DNA from: Populus alba
Lineage: Eukaryota; Streptophyta; Magnoliopsida; Malpighiales; Salicaceae
Reading direction: 5' to 3'
Length of the DNA: 64,000 nucleotides
Assembly: GCF_005239225.2 (NCBI RefSeq)
Contig: NC_133289.1
Coordinates: forward strand, 10,857,501 to 10,921,500
The notes under the pieces were generated by a model that saw only the letters and a list, made by a program, of their open reading frames with translations, did not search any database and was not told the DNA's origin. A program made the position numbers and the translations under genes. This document shows positions 36,066-49,069 of this stretch, in pieces (the stretch's first letter is position 1; every line of letters starts with the position of its first letter).

Positions 36066-36430
36066 AAAGTTATTTAATAACCCCAATTTAAAAAACATTC
36101 TTAACCAAACATATTAAATTATTTTTTGTTCAACTTTAATTTTAACCACAGTTTTAACTAAACATATTTAAATATCAAACTAACTTCAACTAAAAATATT
36201 TTTTATAAAATAATTTTTTTCAAATCACAATCACAAAAATTACTATAATACCAAACACACCATTACAACCGCTCACAGATACTATATGATTTGTTTAATG
36301 GTAAATAACCACGTGGAAACAAACAAAATTTTTTTTTTTTCTCATAACATTGGTTGTGGAGCGCGGTGTGGCTGGGAATGATTTGTTTAATGGAAAAAAG
36401 ATCTCCTTAATCTAAGGCCACGAAAGAGTG
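35400..36430. other. AT-rich intergenic DNA
   Basis: Contains a (TA)n run at 36034-36060 and a repeated phrase 'gatctccttaatc.aagg' near 35628 and 36402, which suggests a small local duplication. No gene is recognised. Confidence 0.45.
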
Positions 36431-36437
36431 GCATCAT

Positions 36438-36535
36438 CAAGGTTGTTAATTCCGTTTCGGTAGGTGTTTCATTTTTTCAATTGGAATGAAATGTTTCAAT
36501 TTTGGAGTGTTTCGGCATGCCGTTTCAGGGTTGTA

Positions 36536-36579
<44 letters not shown>

Positions 36580-37256
36580 CAAACATAATTCAAATTCAAG
36601 ATAAATTAATTATAAATTATGCAATACAAACACAATGCCAAACAAATATAATTTCAAAATTTAAAATATTTCTAAATAGTCAAGATTAAATAGATCTTTA
36701 ACTTAAAGTAATTCAACTTAAACAAAATATCAAAATATTATGAAAGTAAAATGTTTTAACAAAAATATTTAAATATAAAGTTAGGTCAATGTTATCAAGT
36801 GACTAATGAAATCTAAAGCATTCCTTATTTTTCTCAAATTCCTACAAAATATAAACATAAAAAAAAAAAAAAACAACATGAATATAAACCATATATCGTA
36901 GTGATAAATCTAATTTTAAAAAATTAATATCATTGTTAATGAAAATAGTAATAATAATTTTCATTATTATTATTAATATCATTGCTATTGAAAATAGTAA
37001 TGAAAAAGAGCTTTTTATAATCGGGTGGTATAATTAATGAAATTGAGCAAGGTTCAATTTGATTCAATAACTTTTCAAGAGCGGAACAGAACATGTGGAA
37101 TGAAACCGGAATGTTTTGGGCGGAATTTAGCCGAAAAATCTGGAACGGACCGAGATTTAAAATTAGATGAAATTTGTTTCATTTTGTTTCGTTTTTTGAA
37201 TTGGTATGGAATGTTTCGGCCATTCCGGGCGAAACGGAACGAAATTGACAACCTTG
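36438..37256. mobile_element. Non-autonomous TIR DNA transposon, about 819 bp
   Basis: The left end CAAGGTTGTTAATTCCGTTT is an inverted match, with a few mismatches, to the right end, whose last bases are ...GAAATTGACAACCTTG. Similarity continues inward through ccgtttcgg and ggaatgaaatgtttc-like motifs on both sides. Flanking 8-mers GGCATCAT and GACATCAC match at 6 of 8 positions, suggesting an aged 8-bp target duplication as in hAT elements. The interior has a (TA)n tract at 36539-36575 and no transposase. Confidence 0.7.
36539..36575. repeat. (TA)n microsatellite inside the TIR element
   Basis: About 18 TA units. Confidence 0.93.
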
Positions 37257-37299
37257 GACATCACTATAGGCCTATTGAAAAAAAAAAAAAAAATGTTTT

Positions 37300-39360
37300 G
37301 GGCTCCACATCCTCGATAAAATAAGTATTTTAGTTCAATAAAAAAACAAAGTAATTGAGTTAATTATAACTTAATCTTATGAAGAAAAATATTATTTACT
37401 ATTTTATCTTTAAAATATATTTAATCAATTCCTATATTTTCGTATCGTCTCTTTTCAGTGGGTGAAATGTTGAATTACACCAATTTTTTCTTTAATTTTT
37501 TTTCCTAACTAGATTATAAAATATGGTAAAAAATAATAAATATTTTTGAAATTAGAGACACTGAATTATTTGTTTCATAAAAAACAAGAGCTAGATTATA
37601 ATAAACTTGATATTATTGGATGAGTAGGCTCATCATTAGTTTACTACCATGAAGATTATGCCAAATCTATAATAAGATTTAGGTGATAATATATCAATTA
37701 CGGTTCAGAATAGTAATATTTAGTAAAAGTTATGCTTTTAAAATGCGACATTGTCAAACTGTATTATTTCACTAAATCTTTTTAAATCAAAGTCAATTCT
37801 ACAATTTTTTTTTTTAATTTATTGTGCTAATTGCCCAATTTATTTGTAATTTTTTGCCATCAATGTTCTTCTCATTTTTTTGCAATTATTATAAAAAAAA
37901 AAATGATGAGAAAAACATTGATATAGTCTATAATGGTTTGGGATTGGAGGAACATTGATTTTCCAACACTTTTAGTTTTTTACTAGATAAGTGGCTTGTA
38001 TCACACCATGAACCGGATAAAATTTTTCTTAATATAAAAAACAATTAGTTGATGTAAGTGTTTTTAAAGAAGTAAGATAAATATGAGACTCAGATTATTA
38101 ATTTAATCAGGTTTAATAAGCCTAATTGATTTAATAAAATGATTTAAAAAACATTGTAAATAACATGAACAAAAAAAAAATTATTAATTATACTTGATAG
38201 TTAAAGGAAGAAAAATTCATCAGAGACATGTTGTCGCTCTGTCATGGATACTACTCAACCATCAAAAATAGCTTAACGAGGCGGTTCAAACATAATTGCG
38301 AAAGGCTTCATGTCAACACAAAAAAAGGTTACACACGCTATGACAACAACGAGCTAGAAAGCAAACTAATCAAGATATCATGAGATGAGCATCTCATCCT
38401 TATACTTAATAAATTAAATTAATTTAATTTATAAAAACAAATAAAAAAGCTAAATTGAGCAAAGAATCGAACGTTCATTTGCAACACACGCCACACCTAG
38501 ATAGAGGGGAAGCCAAAATGAATCTAACACCACCCTAGAAGCCACCATATGACCATTATATGGAGTATCATGTGCCACTTAAATAGTGCTAGGACATTTC
38601 ATATGTTGGCATGTGTGCACCATTGCACGAGTCAATTTTTTTTTTTAATAATATCTTTACTAGATCATTTACCTAACACCCTCTCTAAAAACTACATTAT
38701 TAAAATACAAAAATCAATATAAAAAGACACAAAAGCTTTTGGACCAAAGCTATAAATTTTTTGACTTTAAGTGTAAATGCATCGTTTAATTGTTTTAAAA
38801 AAATAAAAACATAATGAAGGTACTAGATTCAGGTTTTTGAAAATTTTCTTTTAAGACGATTTAGTAATTTTACTTTGTTGAATAAATATGTAACAACCTT
38901 ATTTCTCCTGTCCAATCATGAATAGCTTTTTGACTATTTGGAAAAGACCATTCTACCTTCATGCAAGGCTTAATAATATTGAAGTAAAGGGTAATATCAG
39001 TACTTTACTATTATAATCTAGAGTAAATTTACTATTAGTTCATAATGCTTAGGCTGAGCACTTAAAGGTTTTTTATAATATATATTCTTGTACCGATTAA
39101 GTTTGTTTGTTTTTTTTTTTTTTTTTTAGAGATAGTTTAGATTCAAACTCTTGAGTCATTTTGGGTTAGATTTTAACTCAAAGCAACATTATTACTAAGA
39201 CTAAAGAAAAAAAAATGAAATCTTGGCGTCTGATACAAATATGAAGATTATTCCATGAAGTATTGAGAATAAAGATTTTTCTGGTAGAAAATCACCTAAA
39301 AGATAATAGAAATAATTGAAAATTGGTAGATGAATAAAATACCAAAGCATGTGGTTAAAT
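37300..39360. other. AT-rich intergenic DNA, no gene recognised
   Basis: A GC-richer stretch at about 38460-38640 (gccacacctagatagagggg, gcatgtgtgcaccattgca) looks like an old transposon remnant; otherwise A/T runs only. Confidence 0.4.
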
Positions 39361-39369
39361 TATTGTAGA

Positions 39370-41050
39370 ATAGTGTTTTTTTTTTTTTTTTAATTTCACT
39401 CTTCAACGGTCCAATTATTTTTTAATTTTATTATTTAATATTAGGTTATTTTGAATATTGTGTTTCATAATATTTTTCAATTTTTTTTTATGTTCAATTA
39501 TATACCAATCTCATGGATGTTTTCCCTTAATTTGAATCTTCAACATTAGATCTGTTGAAATGAGAATTTGTATTTTTTTTTTCTATTGATTTATTTTGAT
39601 TTCATGATTTAGGTCGCTAGTTTAGCAAGTAAACTTGGATTGACTCAAGTCATTTTTTTTAAAATATTTTTTAATTAATTTTTTTTCGATTTCATATTTT
39701 AATACTATGTTGGTTAGAAATTAGCTTCATAATTTTATTTTATTTTCTTTATAGGGTTATCTTGATCTTATTATCCAGATTGTAAGTTTGATAAGTTGAC
39801 CTAGATTGACTAGGTTTTTTTTTTGTCTTTTTCTAATTTAATTTAATTTAATTTTTCAATTTCACACTTCAACAACTCAATCTTTTTTTTTATTTAGTTA
39901 TTTTTTTATCAATTTAATCCTCTAATATTATGTTGTTTAGGATTTGAATTTCATAAGTTTTTTCAATGTGCTTTATGTGGAGTTATTCTAGTCTTATGGA
40001 TTTAGTTTTTTTTTTTTCCCCTCAATTTTAAACTTCAGCATCAGATCTATTGAAAATGGAGATTCATAAAAAAGTTTATTTGATTTTTATGAAGTTAACT
40101 CAGTCCCATGACCCAGGTTGTGAGTATAACAAGTTAGCTTAAGTTGACTTAGGGTTTTGTTTTGCTTTTTTTAATTGATTGTTTACGGTTTCATCCTTTG
40201 ATACTAATTTGGTTTGCAATTTTTTTTTATTTTTTTTATGAGGTTATCTTGATCTTATGACATGGGTCACAAGTATGGTAAGTTGACCTGCTACTGTGAT
40301 TATTTTTTCCTAATCCCTTTTTAATTGAATATTTGTTTTTAATTTATTTTCTATAAGGTTATCTCAATCTCATTAATCAGGTTATAGGTTTGATAGACTA
40401 ACCCAAGTTGACTTAGTTAAATTTTTTTCGTCTTTCTTTAATTGATTTTTTTTCAATTTCACCATTCAATATCCCAATTTTCTTCTTTTGTTTAGTTTTT
40501 GTTTCTCAAATTTTTTCTTTATTATTAGATTTCTTAGGAATTAGGTTTCGTAAATATGGAATTATTCTAGTCTTATGGATTTAATTTTTTTTTTTGTTCA
40601 ATTTTAACCTTCAACTTTTAGATCTACTGGAAATGAAGTTTCATAAATTTCTTTGATGAATTTATCATAGCCTTATGACCTAGGTTGCGTGTTTAATAAG
40701 TTAGCTCGGGTTGATTTTGGTTGTTTTTTTGGGTCTTTTTGCAATTGATTTTTTTTATCTTTTAACATTAAATTGATTGGAAATTAGGCAGCGTATTTTT
40801 TAATTTTTTTTTCTATGAGGTTATCTCGATCATATTACCCGGGTCACAGGGTGGCAAGTTTACCTAGGTTGCCTTGTGTAGGTTTTTTTTTTTTTTTTTT
40901 TTAATTCAATATTTTTTTTTTCAATTTCATATTTTAACATTAGAATAATTAATAATTGACCTTCATAATTTATTTTTATTTTATTTAGGGTTATTATAGT
41001 CTCATGTGATAGGTTATCTCATGCCGATCTAATATGTCATTTGTCTCAAT
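39370..41050. repeat. Degenerate tandem repeat with gacccgggtcac-type core
   Basis: The unit is: 'gaggttatctcgatcttatta', 'cccgggtcacaggtttggca' type core, 'agttgacctaggttgactt', a T run, 'caatttcac/atccttt', 'aacattagattgattaga'. Core motifs occur near 39753, 40085, 40242, 40360, 40664, 40822 and 40990. Read in reverse complement it matches the array at 7.5-8.8 kb (gttaactcg, cccgagat, tcatga, gataac). Confidence 0.72.
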
Positions 41051-42779
41051 ATTTGAAAACAAATGTCATCCAATATGTCACCATATCAATATTTAAAAAA
41101 GATATTATTTAGTATGAATTATATTTTGATTTAATTATTATTATTATTAAAAAACACATTAGCAACATTTAGATATTTTTATTTGTTAAAAAAATGATCC
41201 AACCCGCGTCACATTATAGACCATTGATCTAGTTTAAGATTTAAAACTATATGTGACGAAAATTAAATAAAGTATACAAGACCTTCATTTTGGCTATTTC
41301 TTAAAACATAGATGTGTTTTTTCCCCATAAATGAGAGAGAATGAAACTCTTTAAAATCAAATACAAAGAATATTATTGATTTTGCTGAGTCACTTGAATC
41401 TAAAGGTTTTAAGAATATGGGTGAGGATTTGTCATAGTAAGAAAGATATTTTTCTAAAATAAACTATTTGAAATGCCAAATATTTTTATGGAACAATGGG
41501 AAAAGACTCGACTCAATAGAAGATATGTTCGTGTCAAACAAACATAAAGACAAAAAAAATACTATAACTTTTGATTTGACTGTTAGATTAAGTTTAAATT
41601 TTTAAAGGAGATTTCTAAAATCAAGTTTAGAGGGATAACTCAAAGGTGTGTTGATTCATCCATTACTCGAATTTCCTAAAAATTAGGCTCAGAGAACTTA
41701 TTTGGCCAATTTTTTTGTTATTTTTTTTTATTTCTTATATTATTTTGGATTTATATTATTTTCTCCTTTATGTTTTAAGATTTTGATTCTAGTACCTATT
41801 ATATGTTAGTTTTTTTTTTAATCTATTTAAAGGAATTTTACACCTCTTTAAAAGCATATTCTAATTGCTTTATTTTCAGAGAAACAAACAATGAATTTAG
41901 GGTTAAGATTGCAAATTTTTTGTGGTCATCAAATATGGTTAGTGGTAAAATAATCCTAAATTCTCTATTTATTTTTTCAAAAACAAACAAAAACAAAATT
42001 AAAAGTGTCATGAATCTAATAATGACTTCAAAAAACATGACAAAAATAAAACCGTTGGAGAGTTAGTCACATATTTTAGTAGGTAAAAAATGCCATAGTT
42101 TTGTTAAATTACATTAAGAAAAGCTAAACATGAATTGAAAAATGTTATAAATGCAAGCTCATTAGCACTATTTTCTAGAACAATGTAATGATGTTTTTCC
42201 CCTCTCGCAAAAAAACACTTAAAACTAACTAGTAGAGGCATTAAAATATTTTCATATGGTACAATAGTCATTACCAAATTGATCAAGGGTGAGTTTTTTT
42301 TTTTTTTTTTTCATTTCAAAAGCACAATGAAAAGACTGAAATATCCTCATCTAGCATCAAAGGGTAATTTGATATTTTTAAAAAAAATAATTATTATCAT
42401 GTAAGATGAGGGGCAATCTTATACTTAACTAAATAATAAAACAATCTAAAGCATTGTGAAACAATTAAAATGACCTTGGAAGTCAAAAAATTAAAAAAGA
42501 TCTTAAGGGGCTTTTTGATATTTTCATAATTTTTTTTTGTTATTATCGTATTAGCTTAGGGGCAATTTGGTATTTGGTTAGATATAAAAAAAACAAAAAA
42601 ATAACAAACATATGTACGACACCCAAATACTTTGGATGGCGCTTGTGCCACTTTCTTATGTCCTAAAATGCCATTTCACCATATTATTGCACACACAACC
42701 ATGCTCTTTTCCTTGTATTGCGATGCATGTTAATGGTGGTAGTTTGATTTGTCGTTGGTGAATCTTTTTTTTCTTCTTT

Positions 42780-43400
42780 ACTCTTGCCCTCCAAAAAATA
42801 TAGCTTGGTCCTCTCTATTGTTGGTATTCCAACTTTGATCCTTATTCTTTTGATTTTTAATTTTTGCTCTTGGTATTTTTGCAGAAGTTTTATTTGGTTT
42901 TTATTTCATCATTGAATCTGAATTTACCAAATATTATATTTTTACAATTCGATCCTTATTTTTTTTATTTCTAATTTTTTCATTGGCCTTTCATAAAATT
43001 TTTATGGGTTTTCAATTTAATCCTTCAATCCAAATTGATGATATTATATTTTTCAATCTAGTCCTTATTTTTTTTGAATTCTAATTTCTACTTCTTTGCC
43101 CTTTTGTAAAAGTTATTATTATTTTTAATTCATCCTTCAATCAAAAATTTATTTTTATTATTTATGTCAATTTTGATCCTCATTCTTTTTATTTTTTTGG
43201 TCATTTTACTAAATTGATTTTTCCTTTTGATTTCACCTTTCAATCAAATATAGAATTTTTTTTTTATTTCAATTTTGATGCTCTTTATTTTGTATTTCAT
43301 TTTTTATCCTCATTATTTTAACTACTATTTTTTTTAATCCTTTTGTATAATTGATTTTTTTTATTTCATCATGTGATATTTGATTGATTGAGAATTGAAC
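42780..43400. repeat. Tandem repeat of about 111 bp, roughly five units
   Basis: The phrase 'tttgatccttattcttttgatttctaatttt' starts units near 42840, 42953, 43063, 43174 and 43282, spaced 107-113 bp. Each continues with 'ggcccttttgtaaaatttt' and 'caatttcatccttcaatc'. Substitutions are frequent. Confidence 0.78.
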
Positions 43401-44084
43401 TTTATAATTTTTATTATATGGAGTATTAAATGCATTTTTTTTAGTCTATCATACAACAACCTAGGTTGACAATTTTGATTATGGATTACATGTTTATCAT
43501 GCTCGAGTTGATAAAGTTTATGTTTTTTAAATTTTAGTTCATAAAATTAAAAGAATTAACCCGAAATAAAACTAACTTAAATAAAAAGTTTAAATAGTTT
43601 TTTTTTTTCCCCCACTTGTTTTATAAAGGCATAGCTCCACATAGACGACCTATCGTCTACAATATAAATTAAATAACACATTGCAGAATGTAGTTTTAGA
43701 TCGACGCCACCCTTTTGTAACTTATTCCCGCTCTCTTCTTCTCCTTGGTTCCGTTTTTTGTTTTAATTTAACTAGATCCAGATGCGCGGCAAGAATGCGT
43801 TAATTTTTAATCCACCAACAAGACACCAAATAAAATATAAACGTATAGCTATTAAATAATCTAAATTAAATAGAAAAGACTAATCTGCAAGATTTCGCCA
43901 TGTTGGCTGCATATCCAGGCGTTGGTGCATTTATGAACTCATTGGGCAGCGGGATTAATTAACATGGCCTTTCAGCTGAAGTGAGAGTAGTGCTGCAATG
44001 GAACTTCAACATGGCAATGCAGAGTTAGTGATCAGTTGAATCCCCAAAGAACCAAAAAAGAAATAAGGATCCAAATGGGGAGGA

Positions 44085-44237
44085 TTACTGGAAGGCTTGT
44101 GAATCTTCATCCTGTTCCTCGTGGCCCTCCTCGGCGATCGGCTCCAAACGGGGAGCATTCGACGGCTTCCGAGGATAAATGATTGGAGCTGGAGCTACCT
44201 CAATCCAAGAACGTGAACCGCTAACCTCCTTAGCCAT
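44085..44237 (-). CDS. Micro-protein of 50 residues, paralogue of 34812-34952
   Basis: The frame begins MAKEVSGSRSWIEVAPAPII and ends EEGHEEQDEDSQAFQ. An upstream in-frame ATG at 44312 exists, but its extension has no counterpart in the paralogue at 34812-34952. A TATA element lies 170 bp upstream of the chosen start, so the internal ATG is preferred. The shared plan is a basic/aromatic SWxEV segment, a proline-rich middle (YPRKPSNAPRLEPIAEE) and an acidic tail. There is no signal peptide or membrane segment. Function unknown. Confidence 0.76.
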   Translation of the reverse strand: MAKEVSGSRSWIEVAPAPIIYPRKPSNAPRLEPIAEEGHEEQDEDSQAFQ

Positions 44238-44406
44238 TGAATTTTGAAGCAAAGTAGCAGTAGTCGTTTGTTTCTGGTAAAATTGCTGGCAATATTTGTC
44301 CCTCTTTACCAATCAACGGAGGAAGAGAGACAAATATTAGAGCTGAAAAAGAAAATCTTTTTACCAAGAGGGTTTTTGCTTTTCCTCAATTGAGATGCTG
44401 AGGTCC

Positions 44407-44413
44407 TTTTATA
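44407..44413 (-). promoter_or_regulatory. Probable TATA box of the 50-residue gene
   Basis: TATAAAA on the minus strand, about 170 bp upstream of the ATG at 44237. Confidence 0.55.
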
Positions 44414-44639
44414 CTCTGGCAAACAATCAAACAGTTGGTGGTGGTGTGCGAGTTCAGGCGGACAATGCCCACAATAAGTGCCTAAAAACCTGGGAAGTTA
44501 GCGAAATATAAGCGCATCTCACAAACGAACTTTCCAGAATTTGTGGAGTGAGGGAATGCGCCACGTAACACCACTTCTAAAGAAAACAAACCGGCCACCA
44601 ATTTGATGGAGTCAGTGCTGTTGGTAAAATTTGTTTTAA

Positions 44640-47020
44640 AAATACGGTCATTAAAGGAATTATACTAACAATAAAAAAGTTTAGAGTCAGCTTATATAAA
44701 CATTATGTTAATTTAATATTCTAAACATTTGGCAATACCTTTTTCTTGGGAGGCGAGTTGGTGAGGGATAAGAGTTCATAAGGTTCGAATGCTGCCAGAT
44801 GATTATGTCCTTTATTTTTTTTTTTTTTTTCATAATTCATTCCTTTTTTTGTTGCTGATAAATATGGTAATACAAGAAGTTTATAATTCCCTTTTTATAT
44901 ATATTCTCTAGAACTTCTTTCTCTTGAACCTTTTTTATTTGTTTTATTTTATCCAATTTCATTGTTCACTAGTGGTTTTTATTGAGTTTATTTTATCTTA
45001 TTTTTGTTTTAATATTTAATTGATTTTAAATTGATATTTATATTATTTTATTATATAATTAAATTAAAAAATATATTATTAAACCACGTGGAATATATGA
45101 CCGTGTCACAAGTTTTGGTAATTGACCTAAATATATCATCTTTCAAATTGTTTTTAGATCTAAACACTTGAGCTCTTTTTTTCCTTTGAAATAACAATAA
45201 AAAAATTGTTATCAATAAAATTAGTAATGAAACTCCACATGTGATACCCTAATTAACAAATATCTAAACATTGTGAGGGGACATTGTGTAAGAAAACATT
45301 GTTCACGTCTCTCACTTATTGTTCAAAAAATAATTTTATTTTAGTTTTCAAACTTTTTTTTTTTTGGTTATTACATCTTTTTAGAACCAAATTAAAGAAT
45401 AATTTATTTAAATTTTGCTGACCAAAAACAAAATTAAAAGAAGAAATATCAAATGGAGAAGGCGCTGAAATTGAATGATAATTTCAAAATTCTTAATGAA
45501 AAAAATCAATTTAGTCCTTAAACTTTCAAATTATACCCATTTCATTCCTTAATTTTTTTGCAATTCAAATTATACCCATTTCGTTCCTTAATTTTTTTGC
45601 AATTCAAATTTAGTACCATAATTCATTTTTATTATTTTTTAATCTCTGACTTGAGAAATGAGAGAGAGAAATCACTAAATTTTGAAGATAGATAAAGAAA
45701 ATCAAGGTTGACTTCAATTTTGGGTACAAAAATGATTAATATTGATGCTGATGAATTTCATTTGGTAAGGTGAGTTTCACCTTGTAATAAAACACTAGTA
45801 ATGCCTCGTACCTATCATGGAGTATTTTTTTAAAAAATCTATTTTTATTTAGTTATATGTCAATTAAAATAGATATTTGTAAGAAAGGTAATGATTGGTT
45901 AAAATAATTACTATATCCACCCTAATTGTTTTTCTATAATAAAATGGATGATGTATCAAATGTCTAAACAGACAACACATCATTTTCTTGTTCAAATTTC
46001 AACCATCTTTGATTATCATAAAGCCAAAGCCAAGATTTTGAACCTTAAAATCCCAAGTTTTAACTTAAAAACACACTATAAACATTTATACATCCATTTC
46101 TAAGCTTAAAACACCATTTAATTAGTTAAAAACCCATAAATTAATCAAATCAAAATAAAATTCACATGCTTCAATCTACTTTTTTTTTAATGTTTGAAAA
46201 AAAAATTCACCTCCGTGTAATTCTCTTGTTTTAAAAGAACTCATTGAAATTAGGATCGAGATTACATGGTTAGAATATAACAAACCGAAAATACTATCTC
46301 ATTAATCTCTTATAATAACTTTTTTTTTTCTCTTTGTACATATACGGACTAACATGAAATAAAAGATATTTAGGATTGAAATATAAAAAGCTAAAACAAC
46401 ATTGATCAAAGATAAGTTTTTTTAGCTTTTTGAACAATGAAGGTGAAAAGAAGTTTTTTTTTTTTTTGTTAAATTTAACTTTATTTTTAAATTTTTTTAA
46501 TTATAACATAAAATTTTATTTCATAACCTTGATTTTTAATTTAATATTGAAATACTCTTTGACACTTTGCAGATCTTGGAAATTAAGAGAGAGAAAATTC
46601 TTGATACATAAAAATATGGTAATATAATTAGAGAGGATGAAATTGTAAATAAAAAAAGTGTGATAACCGAAAATAAAAAACAATAGAAATAAACATCATA
46701 GTCCAGAGTGACTTCTCTGTTGGTGAACAGTGGTTGGTGTATTGAGTATAATAAAAATACCAATTTTATTAGTAATTATAAATAATAGTTTTAGTAATTT
46801 ACTTCAATAAACAAGGTTGCGTGTAAATTTGTGAATTTGAAGAAAATTTATTTTAATATCTTAGTTTAATACTGTATGACTGGTTATTTTTTTATGAATT
46901 TTTTACTTGAAAATATAATAAAAATAATTTTTTTTTATTTTTTTAAAATTTATTTTTTAATATTAATATATCAAAAAAATATTAAAAAAAAATAGATTTT
47001 TATAAAATCATTTTCTAACG
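44640..47020. other. AT-rich intergenic DNA
   Basis: No gene recognised. Contains a 39-bp tandem duplication (listed separately) and a decayed MITE-like segment near 46865-47030. Confidence 0.4.
45527..45604. repeat. 39-bp tandem duplication
   Basis: The unit starting caaattatacccatttc and ending tttttttgcaatt occurs twice in direct succession with one mismatch (cattcc against cgttcc). Confidence 0.9.
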
Positions 47021-47276
47021 GAAAAACAAATTGTTCCTACAGGTGAGAGTACATTTTTCAAGTTCTAATGATATGGTCTACCAACAAACAACCATAAAAA
47101 TGGCGGCGACCCCCGCGTTTCTTTTCTTTTCGCTCTCTAGTTAACAACAACTTTACTACATCATCATCATCATCATCAACAACAGAATCACAGCTCTAAA
47201 CTCCCAGCCTCCAATCACAGCTCTAGTCCATGAAATTCCTGCACCTCCAAACCCGCTGCTTGACTTTCTTCAAACC

Positions 47277-49060
47277 ATGCAATTACAATCTTTTTTCATC
47301 GTCCTCTTTCTCCTTCTCCTCTCTTGTATCTCTGTATTTGAGTATGGATCCATGGGCCCCTTCTCCGCCGCATTTGGCGACAATGCCTTCTTCTGCGCCA
47401 TCGACGCTAGTGGCAAGCAAGATGTTATTTGGTGGATAAAGGATAAAACTTTGTCATCATAATCCTCCGCTTCAACATTTGCTTATTTTAGTAACTTTGG
47501 CCCCATAACAGCTCTATCCGCTGGCGAAGGACTTCTTTGTGGAGTCTTAGCTAATAATTCCCAAGTATTCTGTTGGAGCTCAGTTTATTCAGGTCTGGAT
47601 CTCGTTCCTTCAGTTTGTAAGAACACAGCTTATTCTCATATTGCATCAGGAAAGAACCATGTCTATGCTATTAGAGGATCTTAATATTCTGATCATAACT
47701 CAGGCACGATTGATTGTTGGAATAATATCAAGGGTTCTAGTAATAGTTTAACTTCTGTACAGGGAACGGGTGTTTTTTATGACCAATCTATTGGTAACCT
47801 CGTGTTTGATAAGGTTGTTTCTGGTGACGAGAAGGTGCGGTTGTTTGTTGGGGACCAATCAAAGATAGGTTAAGCGTTTCGTATCTATCGGAGAATTACA
47901 TGGTTTTATATTCCGGGAAGGGTTCTGTTTGTGGCATCTTGCAAGGGTCTAATGAAGTCAAATGTTGGGGCAATACTACTGATTCATATTCAGCCTCGGG
48001 ACCCGTTTTGAATTGTTAACTGCTGGAACTACCATTTCTGTGGGATTAGGAAGGATAATAACACAGTTGAGTGTTGGGGAAGTTTCAGTTCATCTTCAAT
48101 TCCAAAGGGTGGTTCTGGGTTTATGGCGATTGCTTCGTCTGATTTCACGACAAGCGGGCAGATGATTGGTTATTAATTGCTGGTAATGGGAGATTACCAC
48201 CAGATTAGAGTCCTCCTTTGGAGTTGTGCAGTCCAGGGCTATGCAGTCATCGTTCTTGGAGTGAAGGAGAGTTTGTTTTCAATGCAAGTATTTTAAATGA
48301 ACCGGATTTGACAAGCTTGTGTGTTAGAAATGATTTAAATATTTGTTCTGCATGTGGTTCAAATTGTTTCATGGCTTTTTCTTGTCAAGTCCATGTACTA
48401 AGAATGCTGATAGAGTATGCACAACTTGTTCTCTTTGCCAGAACAGTTCTTGTTGGGATGTTTGTGGGTTGCAATCTCTTCTGGGAAGCAACGGCACAAC
48501 TTGCGCAGATTAGCAGAGATTTTGACATGGAATTGGAGATCCTCTGCAACGTTTGACATTGCAATATAGTGAATTTGTTAGATTACTGCTCAGAAATGGA
48601 GTGAAGGCTGCTTGTCTATGCATATGCCCCATGGCACGCTTCATGATCATCTCCATAGTGGGCTTTCTTCTCTGAATTGGAGCCTTAGGTTGAAGATTTC
48701 AATGCGGGCTGCAAAGGGACTTGAGTACCTTCACAAGGAAGCTGAACCGCCAATTGCCTATCACAATGTCAAGACTTCAAACTTCCTTTTGGATTCTGCC
48801 TGGGGAGCACGAATAGCAGATTTTGGGCTTCTTTCAGCAAATGAAAAGGATCTTGGTGGAGACATGAAAAGATGTATACAATTTTGGAACTGTACTGCTA
48901 GAGATTCTTAGTGGAAGAAAAGGATATGATAGAGATTCCACTTCACCAAATAATGTTGGTATGTGGGGACTTGGTTGGAGCAAATTGTAATGGATTGATC
49001 TTGTAGTCTTCAGACAGTATCCTGACATGCTGATTGAGATTGATATGTTGAAACAGGTAA
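47277..49060 (+). pseudogene. CRINKLY4-related receptor-like kinase pseudogene
   Basis: The ATG at 47277 opens a hydrophobic signal peptide, then the expected extracellular region (GSMGPFSAAFGDNAFFCAID) and a stop after residue 61. Downstream frames carry RCC1-like CRINKLY repeats (SAGEGLLCGVLANNSQVFCW, VCGILQGSNEVKCWGN, NNTVECWGS), each broken by stops. From 48218 a cysteine-rich TNFR-like block follows (CSHRSWSEGEFVFNAS, LTSLCVRNDLNICSACGSNC). The transmembrane part and kinase N-lobe are missing. A kinase C-lobe piece at 48612-48911 (MPHGTLHDHLHSG, AAKGLEYLHKE, IADFGLL) has the catalytic HRD replaced by YHN. A further piece, EILSGRKGYDRDST, follows in another frame. It is clearly dead. Confidence 0.88.
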
Positions 49061-49069
49061 CACTAATAT

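Noticed and set aside
36486..36689. 67-residue frame across the TA tract
   Set aside because: It consists largely of a translated (TA)n microsatellite in a transposon.
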